DNA of 64,000 nucleotides from Lytechinus variegatus (GCF_018143015.1 NC_054753.1:26798462-26862461), one strand, 5' to 3'. Positions 30,651 through 42,110 are shown, counted from the first letter of the stretch. The notes: generated by a model not told the origin, from the sequence alone. Program-made: numbers and translations.

Positions 30651-33600
30651 GTGAGTGTATATGTTGCAGGAGATTTAAAATCCAGTTCCTATTTTTTAAA
30701 TGGCGGTGACCTACTTGCAGTGCAAATCACGATTATTTCATTTCGGGCTTACTACGGGCTGCGGAACGGTTAAAGGGGAATGAAACTTTTGGAACAAATA
30801 GGCTTGTGTAGAAACAGAAAAATCAAAGAATAAGAATAAAGAAAGTTTGAGAAAAATCGGACAAATAGTGAGAAAGAGCATTTGAATATTGCAATCACTA
30901 ATGCTATGAAGATCCTCACATTGGCAATGCGACAAGGATGTGTGATGTCACTGATGAACAACTTTCCCTTTGGTGGACTATAAAAATACCCGCAAAATGT
31001 CTCTTTTTGCTTTTTGTTATGATGATACAAACTCTTTATCCATGATGTATTCTTAAAAAATATGTATTACATGCCCTCATGTAGACAGAACACATGATTT
31101 ATGGATGGATGTGATAAAATAGGCAATTCTAGTGAAATATATACTAAAGTAATGGGGAGAGTTGTTCACAAGTGACATCACACATCTTTGTCGCATTGCC
31201 AATTCGCTATCTCCATAGCATTAGTGATCGCAATATTCAAATGCTCATAACTTTCTCATTATTTGTCCGATTTTTCTCAAACTTTCGTTGATCTGTTTCT
31301 TTGATTTTTCTGTTTTCACACAAGCTATCTTGTTCCAATTGTTTCATTCTCCTTTAAATCCAGTTTCTATTTAATAAATGGCGGTGACCTACTTGCAGTG
31401 CAAATCACGATTATTTCATCTCGGGCTTATAAACAGGGGCTGCGGAACGGTTAAAAGTGTGGGGGTGGGGGCTGACTATAGTCTGCTAGTCTGAATTGCT
31501 CTTGAGGTGGGATCTGCTGGTTCGCGAAGCGAGCAGCCTCAGTAGACCTAGTCTGCTATGCAGACTCGTTGAATCAGCTGAGGTACACACACTTTATTTG
31601 TAGACTAGGGGCTGACCATACAAATTTGTCATAATCAGATGGCAATTTTTTCGTTTTGGTTCATGGTTTTGGAAAAAGTGGGTAGCGGCAGTGCCCCACC
31701 CTCCTTGGTTCTGGCAGTGATTATGATATAATAACATAAGAAAAGTGGAAGTTGGGACATATGTCATCATCGATTAGCCCACCTTACGCATATTCATGAG
31801 GACGTGCATAATCATCAATTGTTTTCACATAATATTGCAGTACTCTGAAATTCAATAACTTTGATATTTGTAATCAGATAATGGTGAAATTCTTTGCGTT
31901 TCGCTGAGGAAATTTTTTCTTTTGGCTATTTATTTAGATATTCTGCCCAGAGTACCCATTAAATCTCTGTATTCAATTGATATTTTTATACATATTTTTT
32001 AGATGTAGGCCTATGTGTATGTTCGTTTACACGACCCCTTTGTAAACCAGCCTGGCAGCTAATTAAATAGGGCTTTTACCGCGAATCAAACAATCAATGA
32101 CAGACTTACGTATACTGGTCAAGATAATCTGCTTCTGTTCCTGGTAACCCCTGTAGGAACTCGACAGAACAGCTTTTTGCTGGTACTGTAGTACGTTATA
32201 GACGAAAGACATTACTCTCGGGTCTTTTTATCAAAGTGGAGACAATGGCAGAGTGGGGATTCGAACTCACAACCTTGCAATGAGTCCAATGCTCTGACCT
32301 CTGAACCACACGACCCGTCCATGCATTTTGCCAAATCTATTTCGTTTGCATTCATCTGTTTACTTTAATGATTTTATATAATAATAGGAGGTTACACACG
32401 ACAGAGAATGGTGAGGTTGTCTTGGTTACTGACGAACATCAAGCAAATGTAATCTTGAATCCAGCTAGTCGTATTCAGCTCGGCACAGTCACATTCACTT
32501 CAACAGGAGCAATTAAAGGAGAAAAGGTATGGATACGTTTGAAAGATCTTGGTATGTCCTGGAGAGCGTTTCATCAACAATTTTGTCCGACGAGTTGTCA
32601 GATCTGACAGTGACATCTGTCTCTGACTCGGATTGGCTGTGAGGCACTGTTACTATGGTAACTGTCGGATAAAATGGGACCTGTCGGATAAAACGTCCGA
32701 CAAGTCCTTTCATGAAACGCTCCCCAGATACATTCCTATTTTAGATAATAGAATTGAGAACATTTTGGAACAATACACTGTAAAAACTGGGGTGTTAAAA
32801 CTGACACCAATTGGTGTTAATAGATGACACACCCTGAGGTGTTAAATTACACCCTAAACATGCTAAAGATTGAACATAACACCAAAGAGTGTAAATGTAA
32901 CAACCAAATGTGTTGTAATAAAACATATAGGTATAAAACTAACACCACCAATTCAACACCGGTGTAAAATAATTGGTGTGGTCCTCTATGTACACCGGTT
33001 AACACCACAGTTTTTGCTTTGTAGAAAATTGCCTCCTATTTAAGTTCATGATAAATCCATCAGGTCTGAGCCTTCCTTCAGGTTTTTTTTATTACTCACT
33101 GCATATAATTGATATTTTACAACATTTTTCTTCTTCAAATCGTCACTCTTAATTAATGCTGTCATATGGCTAAACAAATGAAAAAGGGCAAAACGCTCGA
33201 ACAATAAGTTAAAGGTGAATTAAACTATATGTACCAGTTCAGACGCTGCCAAAGTTTGTCACATTGGCATCTTACTAACTTTCTTTCCATTTGTTACCTT
33301 AATTTTCAAATGGAGATATGTGTTCAGGGTACACTTTAAAAATGTGGTGTTAAAACTGACACCAATTTGTGTTAATAGAGGACCACACCCTGAGGTGTTA
33401 AATTACACCCTAAAGATTGAACATAACACCAAAAAGTGTTAATGCAACAACCAAAGTTTGGACTGGGGTAATTTGAAGCCAAATCAACATGGGGCAAGTT
33501 GAGCCAATTCTTATGGTGATGTATAATAAAAAATGTAAAAAATGTAAAAAGCCATTGATCATGTTGATATGCAGGCAGAGAGGAGCAAATTCACATGAAA

Positions 33601-36600
33601 GTTCATTTACTTTTAGAAGATGTTAGTATTTATGGAGAATTAGCAAGTGAAAAGACTTTAAATGAAAAATTTACATCCTGGTTCCTCCTGCATACATTTT
33701 GTACATAGTTTTTGTGGCTCAACTTACCCCAGACGGTGGCACAACTTACCCCACAGATGGGGCAAGTTGAGCCACTTGACATCGTTTTTTTTTCAAAGGT
33801 CACAATGACTTTCAGTGTTGGGGGGGGGGGGGTAGAAAGTTATCTATAGGTGAAAAGATTTCCCAAGAATCATATTTAAGGGCAAGGTACTTATTTCTAC
33901 AATATTACTAGTCATATCAATTCTAACATGCAAAATGCAGAAAGTGTCCCAACTTACCCCGCCTTCCGCTACGTGTATTTATAAATGAAAACCGGTTCAG
34001 ACGCTGCAAAATTTTGTCTCATTGGCATCTGACTAACTTTCCTTCCCTTTGTTACCTTAATTTTCAAATGGATACTGTGTTCAGGGTACACTGTAAAAAC
34101 TGTGGTGTTAAAACTGACACCAATTGGTGTTAATAGAGGACCACACCCTGAGGTGTTAAAATTACACCCTAAAGATTGAACATAACACCAAAAAGTGTAA
34201 ATGTAACAACCAAAGGTGTTGTAATAACACCTATAAGTGTAAAACTAACACCACCGATTTAACACCGGTGTAAAATAACTGGTGTGGTCCTCTATGCACA
34301 TTGGTTGACACCACAGTTTTTGCTGTGTATGGATAACCATCCAATGCCACACCTTATTAACAGATGGAGCTGAATCCGTGAAAAAAAACTTCAGCCATTC
34401 AGTAAAGTCGTGGTCTACTTTTCCTTGTCTTATTTCATTTATCTAAAACCTTGAATGAATTTCCAATTACAAAAAATAAGTCAAAGTAATTAGTTACAGC
34501 ACAGAGAAAATAACCTAGGTGTATTCTTGAATTACGATACCGTGTTGTCATGGTAATCATTCTCTTTTTCCAGGGAGAAACAGGTCGTCAAGGATACGAA
34601 GGTAGGAGAGGAGCTAGAGGAATACCAGGACCTCCAGTAAGTATGGAGTTTATTTGTATCATCATTATCGTCGTCATCATCACCATCCTCATCATCATCC
34701 TCGATCAGCATCATCCTCACCATCATCATCGTCGTCGTCATCATTACCGTCATCAGCATCATCACCATCAACATAAAAATCACCGCCACAATCCTCATCA
34801 TCATCATCACCACCATTATCATCTTCACCACCGCCATCTTCATCACAAAAGTCACATTCATCATCGTCGTCGTCATCATCATCATCATCATTCATTTTTC
34901 TTGTAAGATTATTGATTTCGAAATGTACATTATTATACATGTTATATGATCATCTGCCGCATTCTGGGAGGGGGATATCAGCAAGCAGATTCTAATCATT
35001 ATACTCATGAATCATGTAAATTATTTAAAGGGTATTAAGTTATGGCAGAAAGTTATCATTACGTTGTTACTTAAAGGGGAAGTTCACCCTGAAGAAAACT
35101 TTGTTGTAAAAATAGCAGAAAAAATAGTAAAAAATATTGGTGAAGGTTTGAGGAAAATCTGTTAAAGAGTAAGAAAGTTATTAGAGTTCAAAATTTGGGA
35201 TTTGTGACGTCATAAACGAGCAGCTGCCCCATGTGTTATGTAATATAAAATGTATGAATTTCAAATTTTGTATGGTTCCTGATGACTTAATTTTGTTTCC
35301 TTTTCATGATCGGGTGTGAAATGATTTGTCTATTGATATACAAAAGTTACAGTGAAAACCATTTTCAATTTTCTGAGAAAATTACATTTCATTGATTTTT
35401 TACCATTCGCTATGTAGGAATGCTGCTCGCATATGACGTCACAAATCAAATAATTGAAATTCTAATAACTTTTTAATTGTTTGATGAATTTTTCTCAAAC
35501 CTTCGGCAATATTTTTTATTATTTTTTCTGCTATTTTTACAATAAACTTTTTGTCAGGGTGGACTTCCCCTTTAATGGTCATGATGGCGGCCATGGTACA
35601 AAAATAGTTTGCATGCAAAGTTTCCTATAGTATTTTTCGATGTCTCTTGTGTATATATATGCCATTCGAAACTTAATTACCTTGTACAGCGAGCATTTAC
35701 GGATCAATTGAAATATTTTGAATCATCATCATCATGATTATCACCAACATCATCGTCGTCATCATCACCATGATCATCATCATCGTCATCATCGCCATCA
35801 TCATGACCATTTCTGCCACCACTGATCGTCATCATCTTGATCATTATTATCATTATCATATTATGCTTTATCATTCTATTATATCATGATCATTATCATA
35901 TTATGCTTTACACTTCATTACTATTGTCATTATCATTACACTTTTTCATTAATTTTATCATTTATCATAATCATTACTTATTATTGTCATTATGAGTGAG
36001 AGGTTTTTAGTAACTAGTATGTCACGCTCTATATAGTCCATTCTCTGTTTCTATGGGTATATTAACTTGCATAATACGGGAGGGGGATTGGAGTGGGGAT
36101 GCGGCGTCAAAAATGATACTTACGGATAATTTCAAAACACAAACCAAATTCTCTTATTCTTCAACATTTAATAAAAATACTTTGACTTTTTATAGCGTTT
36201 TATATCTCAGAATATTCTCCCTCATGAAATGACTTTTGCTAGATTGTATTGTATTTTTGTCTACAGGCGTATCCCGCCACAAACCTACGCTTTTAGGGTA
36301 TACGCCTTCTTCCTTAAACCTAATATGTACATATTTAGATTTTTTTATAACAAATTGATTTATGTATGAATTTATGTTATGAAAAATGTACTGAAATGGA
36401 AGAAAATAAATTTTTATTTGAATTGAATGGATGTATTTATTTCAGAACGAGGTGTCTTACCGCCCCAAACATGTTAGTCATTCAATCATAATTATGATCT
36501 GTAATAAGGTCATCAATGATATCTGACGTGATTTTAAGTTCGAAATAGTTTTCCATTCCTATGATATTCTCTTTTTTCCACATCAAGGGAATAAAAGGGG

Positions 36601-39600
36601 AGCCAGGCGATCAGATCACGTTCAACGGACCTCTGCATGTCAACTTTGCTACTACCTCGGATACATGTGTGCAGTCGGACACGGGTCGGGTCCGGATAGA
36701 CGAAATAGGTAGGATCGATAGCCGTATGGCCTGCATTATACAGTGCGTCCCAGAAAAAAAAACGAAACCGAGATTTAGTGATGATTTATCATAACTTAAT
36801 CATAAATAAAATAGACAAATGACCTACCATTGTAAAGCTTAGAATGTCCTCATTCACGCATAAGTGAGTAAAAACAATTCAAACATGTCAAAGAAAGGAT
36901 GCCAAAAACTCATTTGGCGGCGGTACCTATATTTAAAAAAAAAGTCACATGGCTAAAGAGATCAATATCTGCTCTTTTATTTGATACCTTAATCACAAAA
37001 ATTGTCAAGAAGTAAAAAAAGTTATGATCCCTCGAAACAATGCTTGTATTTCCTTAATTCACTTAAATAAACGTGTTTTCACCAGTTTTCCACAGAAGCT
37101 ATCGCTGATAGTCAACAAAACGGAGCGTTGAGTGAGTTTGAACGCTAAGTAGCCTGTAAAACCTCTTCATTGTATGAAACTTGAAATTCAAGCCTTTCAA
37201 ATCACCAGAACTTTGTTATTCCTGGACCATTTTTTGTAATTGAGGTATCAAATTAAATATTGAACTTTTTGAAAATGGGGTTTTCTTTTTAAAACCCAGA
37301 TACCCAGCCAAGTGACTGTTTGGAATCCCCTTTTCAAATTTTTTTGCTCACTCATGCGTGAATGAGAAATAATTTAAGTAATTTCAGATGAAAGAGGAGA
37401 TTCTAAGCTTTAAAATGGTAGGTCATTTGTCTATTGTATTTGTGATTAAGTTATGATAAATCATCGATAAATCTCGGTTTTCTTTTTTGTGGGACGCACA
37501 ACTAAATATTGCAATTGCTTTGGTCATGTTGGTAGTAGAGATGAAAAAACCGACAATTTTCAGCTTCAGGCGCTACAGTCCACCTGATGCACCGCATAGA
37601 ATGTAAAATAAATTTTCAGGATGTATATGAGATAAATTCTTGTTTGGGATTATTTTTTTTCCTCAAAGATGAGATTATCAGAAAACGTTTATCAGTATTT
37701 GACTAAATAATGAAAAGCTATCATAACCAAATTTATTGGAAGTGGAGTATCTTTGAGAATGGGGGCACTGAGCGCGTTTCTGCCTCCTAACCTAGGGGGG
37801 GGGGCTGTATTTGCTTCCTTCCAAATTTTGACAATTGCGCCTTTTACTGGTTGTTCAATACATTCATCTTTGCAGTTACCCCCCCCCCCTTCGCTCCCCC
37901 TTGCTGCCCTTTAAAGTGACGTCCCATATGCCTCCGTTGCCCGGTTGCACCCCCCCCCAAAAAAAATGCCATTGTATATTACCCTCATTGGTAACAGTTG
38001 AATCTTTGCCAATATGAGTGTGTTTCGTTAAATTGCAGATCCCCGGCCTTTAATTCAGTTTTATAACCACGATCCATTCTTTTTCAGGCGAGTCGCTGGA
38101 GATCTGCACCGGTCGGGGTTGGAGGAATCTAGGCATAGGAAACAAACCTAGATTACTACGCCGGAGCTGCATGGAACTTCTTCTCATTGATGGCATCGTT
38201 GAAGATGGGATCTACTGGATCAATCCCTCATACGGGTGAGAACCTTGTTCAGGCTGGAACCCCACTCTTGACACCCAACTGATTTTCGGTTAAACAAGGT
38301 TTAAGAATCCGTACGTTTGATGTCAGAACTTTGGCGTCGGACTTACGTCCATTTATGGTTGCTGTTGCCACAAGATGGTCGTACGTGCAATTCACGGGTT
38401 TTCGAGTAATTCGTAGGAAGATTTTAGGCCTATTCAATAGTTGCATAATTAATTACGGGCCTACGTCTTACGATCCTCTTACGAACACCCTGCAAACGGC
38501 TAAGAGTCGTTCGTAAGAGCGCCATACAAATCTCAGTTTGTAAGATGTTCTTAGTACGGTCATCGTAAGATTGTAAGGATTCCAGAATTATCTCTCGACC
38601 CTACAACATTTTCAGTGAATTTTCATAACCCACCCTGACACCACAAACGCTAAGTCCTGATTCCATTCTTGACATCTAAAACCTGAATACTCGCCTGGCA
38701 TTATAAGCGATAAGTGACGAAAGATGTGGGTCTGTTATAGATAACCGTGTAACATTTTGTCATGTCTTAGGAAGGATACCCAGCATGCCGTGCGTGTCTA
38801 CTGCGACATGTCGACCGCCGGTGGTGGCTGGTCTCTGGTGGCGAAGGTCACGGACAGTTTCCGGTGGATCTGTCCCGAGCTGGACGGAGCAGACTGCGAG
38901 AGCTCTTCGGTTGATCCGGGAAGAGCTAACCTCTTTCACCGGGTTCATGAGAGGGATTTGGTTGATCTAACCGCTGGGACCGGTTCAGATACTGGTGTGC
39001 ATGTCGACAACTCGGTTTCCCGGTATATATTCAAAACAGGTAGGCAAATAAGAGGTTACCATGCAGTTTCCAGTTGTCCAGTTTGATATCATGTACCGAT
39101 TCGCCAGTCAATTTTCAGCTAGGAGGGAAGGGTTCCATTTTTTTCTTGTTTTGTTTTCATCAAAGGATAGGGAACCGAACGGGGAGCTGCCCCCACCCCA
39201 TTTATGAAATCATGGAACCGCGTATGAATGACTCCTTTCCAATGATCGTTCTCGAATCTTTTCCCCATTCCTTGTTCCATCTGACGTCGTTAGTCGATCC
39301 TCTAAAATGTCTTTTGAAACCCTGATGAATGTAACTACTGTCCATAAAGTTTTTATCAAGCCAATTTGCCGACGATACTTTCTGTATGTAATCATGGTCT
39401 TCCCAAAGATTAGGGGTTCTTTTGATGCACAAAGCACCTTCTCTGGTGAAATTCCTGACATATCTTTTCCAATGCTTTTTATATTTATGAAGATTTTTTT
39501 CTATGGAATGCTATTCTTCAAAACTTTCTGAAAAACTCTGTGATAGATTTTAGCATGATATTCACAGAAAGAGACCATATTCTTTATTTTTTTCCTTTTT

Positions 39601-41528
39601 GGGTGGGGGGTCGTGATTTTTTTTTTTTTTTTTTTTTTTTTGGGGGGGGGGTCAATGCTCCAAAGCGCCCCCCCCCAAACTGTACGCCAGTGATCTTATG
39701 CATGGATCTTTTTTCTTATCTAACCTGCTTGATGACAGAGACTAACCTATAAATTCACTGTTTTGGTACCAGAAAACCTTTGCGACCCATTATCGTTTCA
39801 TATTTGTCTTAAAAAAAACAGGACGGAAGCAGATCCGGTTCTCCTTCGTAAGCGACGCGTCGGTCGGGAACGGTTGGAACTTTTCCGAGGATGGATACGC
39901 CTCGTTCCGGCAAGACGTCGAGCATGTAATATTCAAAGATGGCACGTGGGGCCTGTATAGCAGAGAGAATCTGAGCTACTCGTGGAATATCATTACCCAT
40001 CAGAGGACTCAGTTTTCTTTCACCGGTGATGTCATATGTTGGGGCAATAGGGTCGTTACGCCTTACAGGTAGGCATTTTTATCTATCATTGTTTTATCTA
40101 TCTATCTATCTACTCTATATATCTATCTACTCTATATATCTATCTACTCTATCTATCTATCTATATATCTATCTATTTATCTATCTATCCAACTATCTAC
40201 TCTATCTATCTATCACGATATAAATTTCGGATCAATCGGTTGAGAACAGGAATAGATTGTGACAGAATTTACATGGGGTATTTTCGTTCAGAAAATTTTA
40301 CCAACCTCCCCAAAAAGGTATTAACTCCCAATTTGTGGCGATTTATGTCAGGAAATATTTGACATGCCAAAAAATAATTGATTTACACTTGCATCTGCAC
40401 GACATTTTCCCCCATCAAATATCTCAATGGCTTTCAAAGGGGGGGGGGGCGGATTTTCCCCTATCTGGAGTCTTCTGGACCCGCCACTGGTTCTATGTAC
40501 CTGATTAAGGATTTAGTTTTCGGCACCAAAAGGAATCAAATGTGTTTAAAAATTGTAGTAAAGATTGTCTAGATGGCGCTATATAGTTTGAATAATCCAC
40601 GGAATTGAGCAAAATGCAATACCAATTTGCTAGAGTGATGCTACTAGAAAGCATGCAGTAGTTCTATTGGTAACATATTTCTACTTCATTAAAGAAGTAC
40701 ATTTCGAGTACGTTTTTGTTCACTGAAGTATTAAACGTTTTTTCACAAAGGGTACTTTGATAAACCCCCCCTTTCTCACATTTCCTAAACACATTTTTAC
40801 AAAGATAACATCAAAAGGACACTGCTCTAAAATGCTAAGATAGATGATTGTGAAAGATAGAAAAATCAGATGATGAAGCAAATCCCATTTTCAATAAGCT
40901 CGCGGATTTGACCTTTATGGTGAAAAGAATTCTTTGTGGTTAGTAAGAACGTTTTGGGCCTATTTGATCTGGTTAAAAATAGAGCAAAAAAAAAAAAATA
41001 AAAACCACGAAATCATCACTCGCGATAGAAAATCTGGCATTGGGATATCTTTTCGTCTTTGATCGGGCTGATATTTTCAAAATGAATATCCTTGTTGAAT
41101 TTTCAAAATGAATATCCTTGTTGATTTTTCAAAATGAATATCCCTTTTGAATTTTCAAAATGAATATCCTTGTTGAATTTTCAAAATGAATATCCTTGTT
41201 GAATTTTCACATCTTAATTTCGATTTAAATTTCATGTAAGATAAATAGATAATCGTGATACATGTAAGTTAAGCTCCAATAAAACTTTATAATTATTGTT
41301 TCATCTTCTTTCTTTTGCAGATACCATGAAGGTGGTCTTCACATGGGCATCCCATCGTCAAGCCTCCCATGTCAACTGGATATTGACCCGGAAGCAGTCA
41401 TGCTCAAGAGCATTTACGCAGCTATGGGTGAAAATGGTAACTCGCAGTGGGTGGATCGGCAGCGCAGTTACCTTGGCGACGGGTCGATGGCCGCCGCCAA
41501 TGAGAGAGTTGCGATCTGGGTTAGATAG
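30331..41528 (+). CDS. Secreted collagen-like/fibrinogen-C-like domain protein, 8 exons, complete
   Basis: Exons: 30331-30650, 32388-32526, 34574-34636, 36588-36708, 38088-38235, 38771-39039, 39822-40068, 41321-41528. All have GT-AG borders and matching phases; the total is 1515 nt, or 504 residues. Order of parts: a signal peptide; a His/Arg cluster (PRHHHRRHHGNH); a Ser/Thr-rich stretch; a novel segment; a Gly-X-Y run of about 9-10 triplets over exons 2-4 (exon 3 is 63 nt, a multiple of 9 as in collagen genes); then C-MELL, DGIYWINPSYG and VYCDMSTAGGGWSLVAKV, the start of a fibrinogen-C-like fold; and a C-terminal part ending GDGSMAAANERVAIWVR. The usual fibrinogen-C terminus is absent, so this is a divergent subgroup. 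Inferred role: secreted lectin-like or matrix recognition protein. Confidence 0.9.
30668..31457. repeat. About 100-bp direct repeat flanking a TTAA palindrome
   Basis: 30668-30773 and 31354-31457 are near-identical (AAATGGCGGTGACCTACTTG, CGATTATTTCAT, GCTGCGGAACGGTTAA). They sandwich the palindromic element at 30774-31353. Both copies begin and end at TTAA sites. Confidence 0.85.
30774..31353. mobile_element. TTAA-flanked palindromic element, AGGGGAATGAAAC ends
   Basis: Arms of about 180 bp: AGGGGAATGAAACTTTTGG at the left complements CAATTGTTTCATTCTCCT at the right, and further in GACAAATAGTGAGAAAG pairs with CTTTCTCATTATTTGTC. It is bounded by TTAA on both sides, the target preference of piggyBac-type elements. 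No transposase. Confidence 0.8.
32130..32325 (-). mobile_element. tRNA-derived SINE, family 1, copy 2
   Basis: On the minus strand GTGTGGTTCAGAGGTCAGAG and GAGTTCGAATCCCC match the family 1 head at 22628. The tail TTCTGTCGAGTTCCTACAGG also matches. Its body is shorter than in copy 1. It ends about 60 bp before exon 2 of the collagen/fibrinogen-like gene. Confidence 0.8.
32561..32725. mobile_element. GGGGAGCGTTTCAT foldback MITE, third copy
   Basis: From GGAGAGCGTTTCATCAAC to CATGAAACGCTCCCC, matching 21495-21634. It lies 34 bp beyond the exon 2 donor of the collagen/fibrinogen-like gene. Confidence 0.75.
32776..33021 (+). mobile_element. CACTG-ended MITE copy D
   Basis: CACTGTAAAAACTGGGGTG to CCACAGTTTTTGCTTTG, with TA on both sides. 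The full family interior is present. Confidence 0.85.
33332..33455 (+). mobile_element. CACTG-ended MITE copy E, truncated
   Basis: The left half of the family, starting CACTTTAAAAATGTGGTG and breaking off after ACAACCAAAG. The break coincides with the start of a different repeat. Confidence 0.75.
33456..33965. mobile_element. Inverted-repeat element with GGGGCAAGTTGAGCC words
   Basis: GGGGCAAGTTGAGCC occurs near 33491 and near 33760, and its complement GGCTCAACTTACCCC near 33717. It ends close to CCAACTTACCCCGCC at 33948-33963. Exact borders are uncertain. Confidence 0.55.
34089..34327 (+). mobile_element. CACTG-ended MITE copy F
   Basis: A good full-length copy: CACTGTAAAAACTGTGGTG to CCACAGTTTTTGCTGTG, TA-flanked. 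It is 238 bp long and mostly made of inverted GGTGTT/AACACC words. Confidence 0.88.
34574..34636 (+). CDS. Collagen-type 63-nt exon
   Basis: Exactly 21 codons in seven Gly-X-Y triplets, starting GETGRQGYEGRRG and ending GIPGPP. Both borders are in phase 0. Exon 4 continues GIKGEPGD. Confidence 0.9.
34640..34895. repeat. (ATC)n microsatellite next to the collagen exon
   Basis: A CATCATCAT-rich tract with ACC/GTC interruptions starts a few bases after the exon 3 donor. Long His- or Asp-rich frames across it are artefacts. Confidence 0.9.
35071..35575. mobile_element. TTAA-flanked palindromic element, AGGGGAAGTTCACCCTG ends
   Basis: The left arm AGGGGAAGTTCACCCTG complements CAGGGTGGACTTCCCCT on the right, and AAAAATAGCAGAAAAAAT pairs with ATTTTTTCTGCTATTTTT. 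TTAA lies at both borders. No transposase. Confidence 0.82.
35728..35960. repeat. (CAT)n-rich microsatellite
   Basis: Interrupted CATCAT/ATTATC repeats in intron 3. Confidence 0.8.
36248..36428 (+). mobile_element. 3'-end fragment of the same LINE family as 51597-55306
   Basis: AGGCGTATCCCGCCACAA, AGGGTATACGCCTTC and GAAAATAAATTTTTATTTG plus a GAATTGAAT tail match, in order, the reverse complement of 51600-51780. Confidence 0.8.
36741..37503. mobile_element. Mariner-like inverted-repeat element, CAGTGCGTCCCA ends
   Basis: Arms of about 130 bp. The left end CAGTGCGTCCCAGAAAAAA follows a TA; the right end is TTTTTTGTGGGACGCAC. AATGACCTACCATTGTAAAG pairs with CTTTAAAATGGTAGGTCATT. There is no transposase ORF. 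It starts 32 bp after the exon 4 donor. Confidence 0.78.
38771..39039 (+). CDS. Fibrinogen-C-like core exon
   Basis: VRVYCDMSTAGGGWSLVAKV is the clearest domain signature, followed by FRWICPELDGADC and VHVDNSVSRYIFKTG. The YCDM-GGGW motif is shared by fibrinogen-related domains, but the downstream Cys-rich calcium-binding end of that fold is not seen. Confidence 0.88.
39617..39680. repeat. Poly-T / poly-G / poly-C homopolymer cluster
   Basis: A T run of more than 20 followed by a G run and, after 20 bases, a C run. Confidence 0.9.
40089..40215. repeat. (CTAT)n microsatellite
   Basis: Interrupted CTAT/CTATATAT repeats starting just after the exon 7 donor of the collagen/fibrinogen-like gene. 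Confidence 0.9.
41074..41210. repeat. 26-bp minisatellite, five units and a partial sixth
   Basis: TTTTCAAAATGAATATCC starts at 41074, 41100, 41126, 41152 and 41178, exactly 26 bp apart; a partial unit begins at 41204. It lies 110 bp before the last exon of the collagen/fibrinogen-like gene. Confidence 0.92.
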
Positions 41529-42110
41529 TAACGTGTGCAAAAAGGAGAAACTGTCGGATGCGAGCAAGGGAAGATGTTCACTGACTTTTGTTATAGGCTA
41601 CTGAAATCCTTGCATCTGATTGGCTCAAATCGAAACGCTACTGATCACCAATGCAAAGTTTGGAGAATCAAGCGGTTTGAAAGGAAGTCATTTTAACCGA
41701 GGATGGTGATCATTACATGATAAATAATTTACATTGAAAATATGTTCAAGTGCATGGGAGCCGTGCGTTCGGAGAAACTTTGGGGGGGGGGGGATTTCAG
41801 CCCATCACTGCCTGAAGCTTAGACTACAACTGTGATGAATGAACATTATTAATTATGTAGCGTTATTTTGGTTAATTGATGTTCGCTCAGGGGCTAGATT
41901 CATTTGGTGTTCTGAATGTTTAGAATGTTGCTGCTTAATGCATGTTAATGCATTTTTCTCTGTTGAGATTATTATGGCTAGTTGCAATTAAGGACCTTTG
42001 TGCATTTATTTTCATTTTTATTATTCTCCACGTTGTGATGCTATTTTTTTATCAGCCATGTGGAAAGGTTTTGACGATTATCAATAGCTTAAAAAATAAA
42101 TGATTGTAAA
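41529..42110 (+). other. Probable 3' UTR of the collagen/fibrinogen-like gene
   Basis: Non-coding after the TAG stop. The first plain AATAAA that could act as a poly-A signal is at 42095-42100. A G run is at 41783-41792. Confidence 0.45.

Larger units (their letters stand above)
33236..34210. repeat. Local direct duplication, two copies about 755 bp apart
   Basis: About 33236-33455 and about 33993-34210 share CAGACGCTGC, CATTGGCATCT, TTTGTTACCTTAATTTTC, GTGTTCAGGGTACACT and the left part of the CACTG MITE. The first copy is cut at about 33455. Confidence 0.75.

Noticed and set aside
34532..34940. His-rich and Asp-rich open frames
   Set aside because: They are readings of an ATC microsatellite on both strands with no splice or domain support beyond collagen exon 3.
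41074..41210. CRISPR-like regular spacing
   Set aside because: The 26-bp units are contiguous with no unique spacers, and the genome is eukaryotic; it is a minisatellite.
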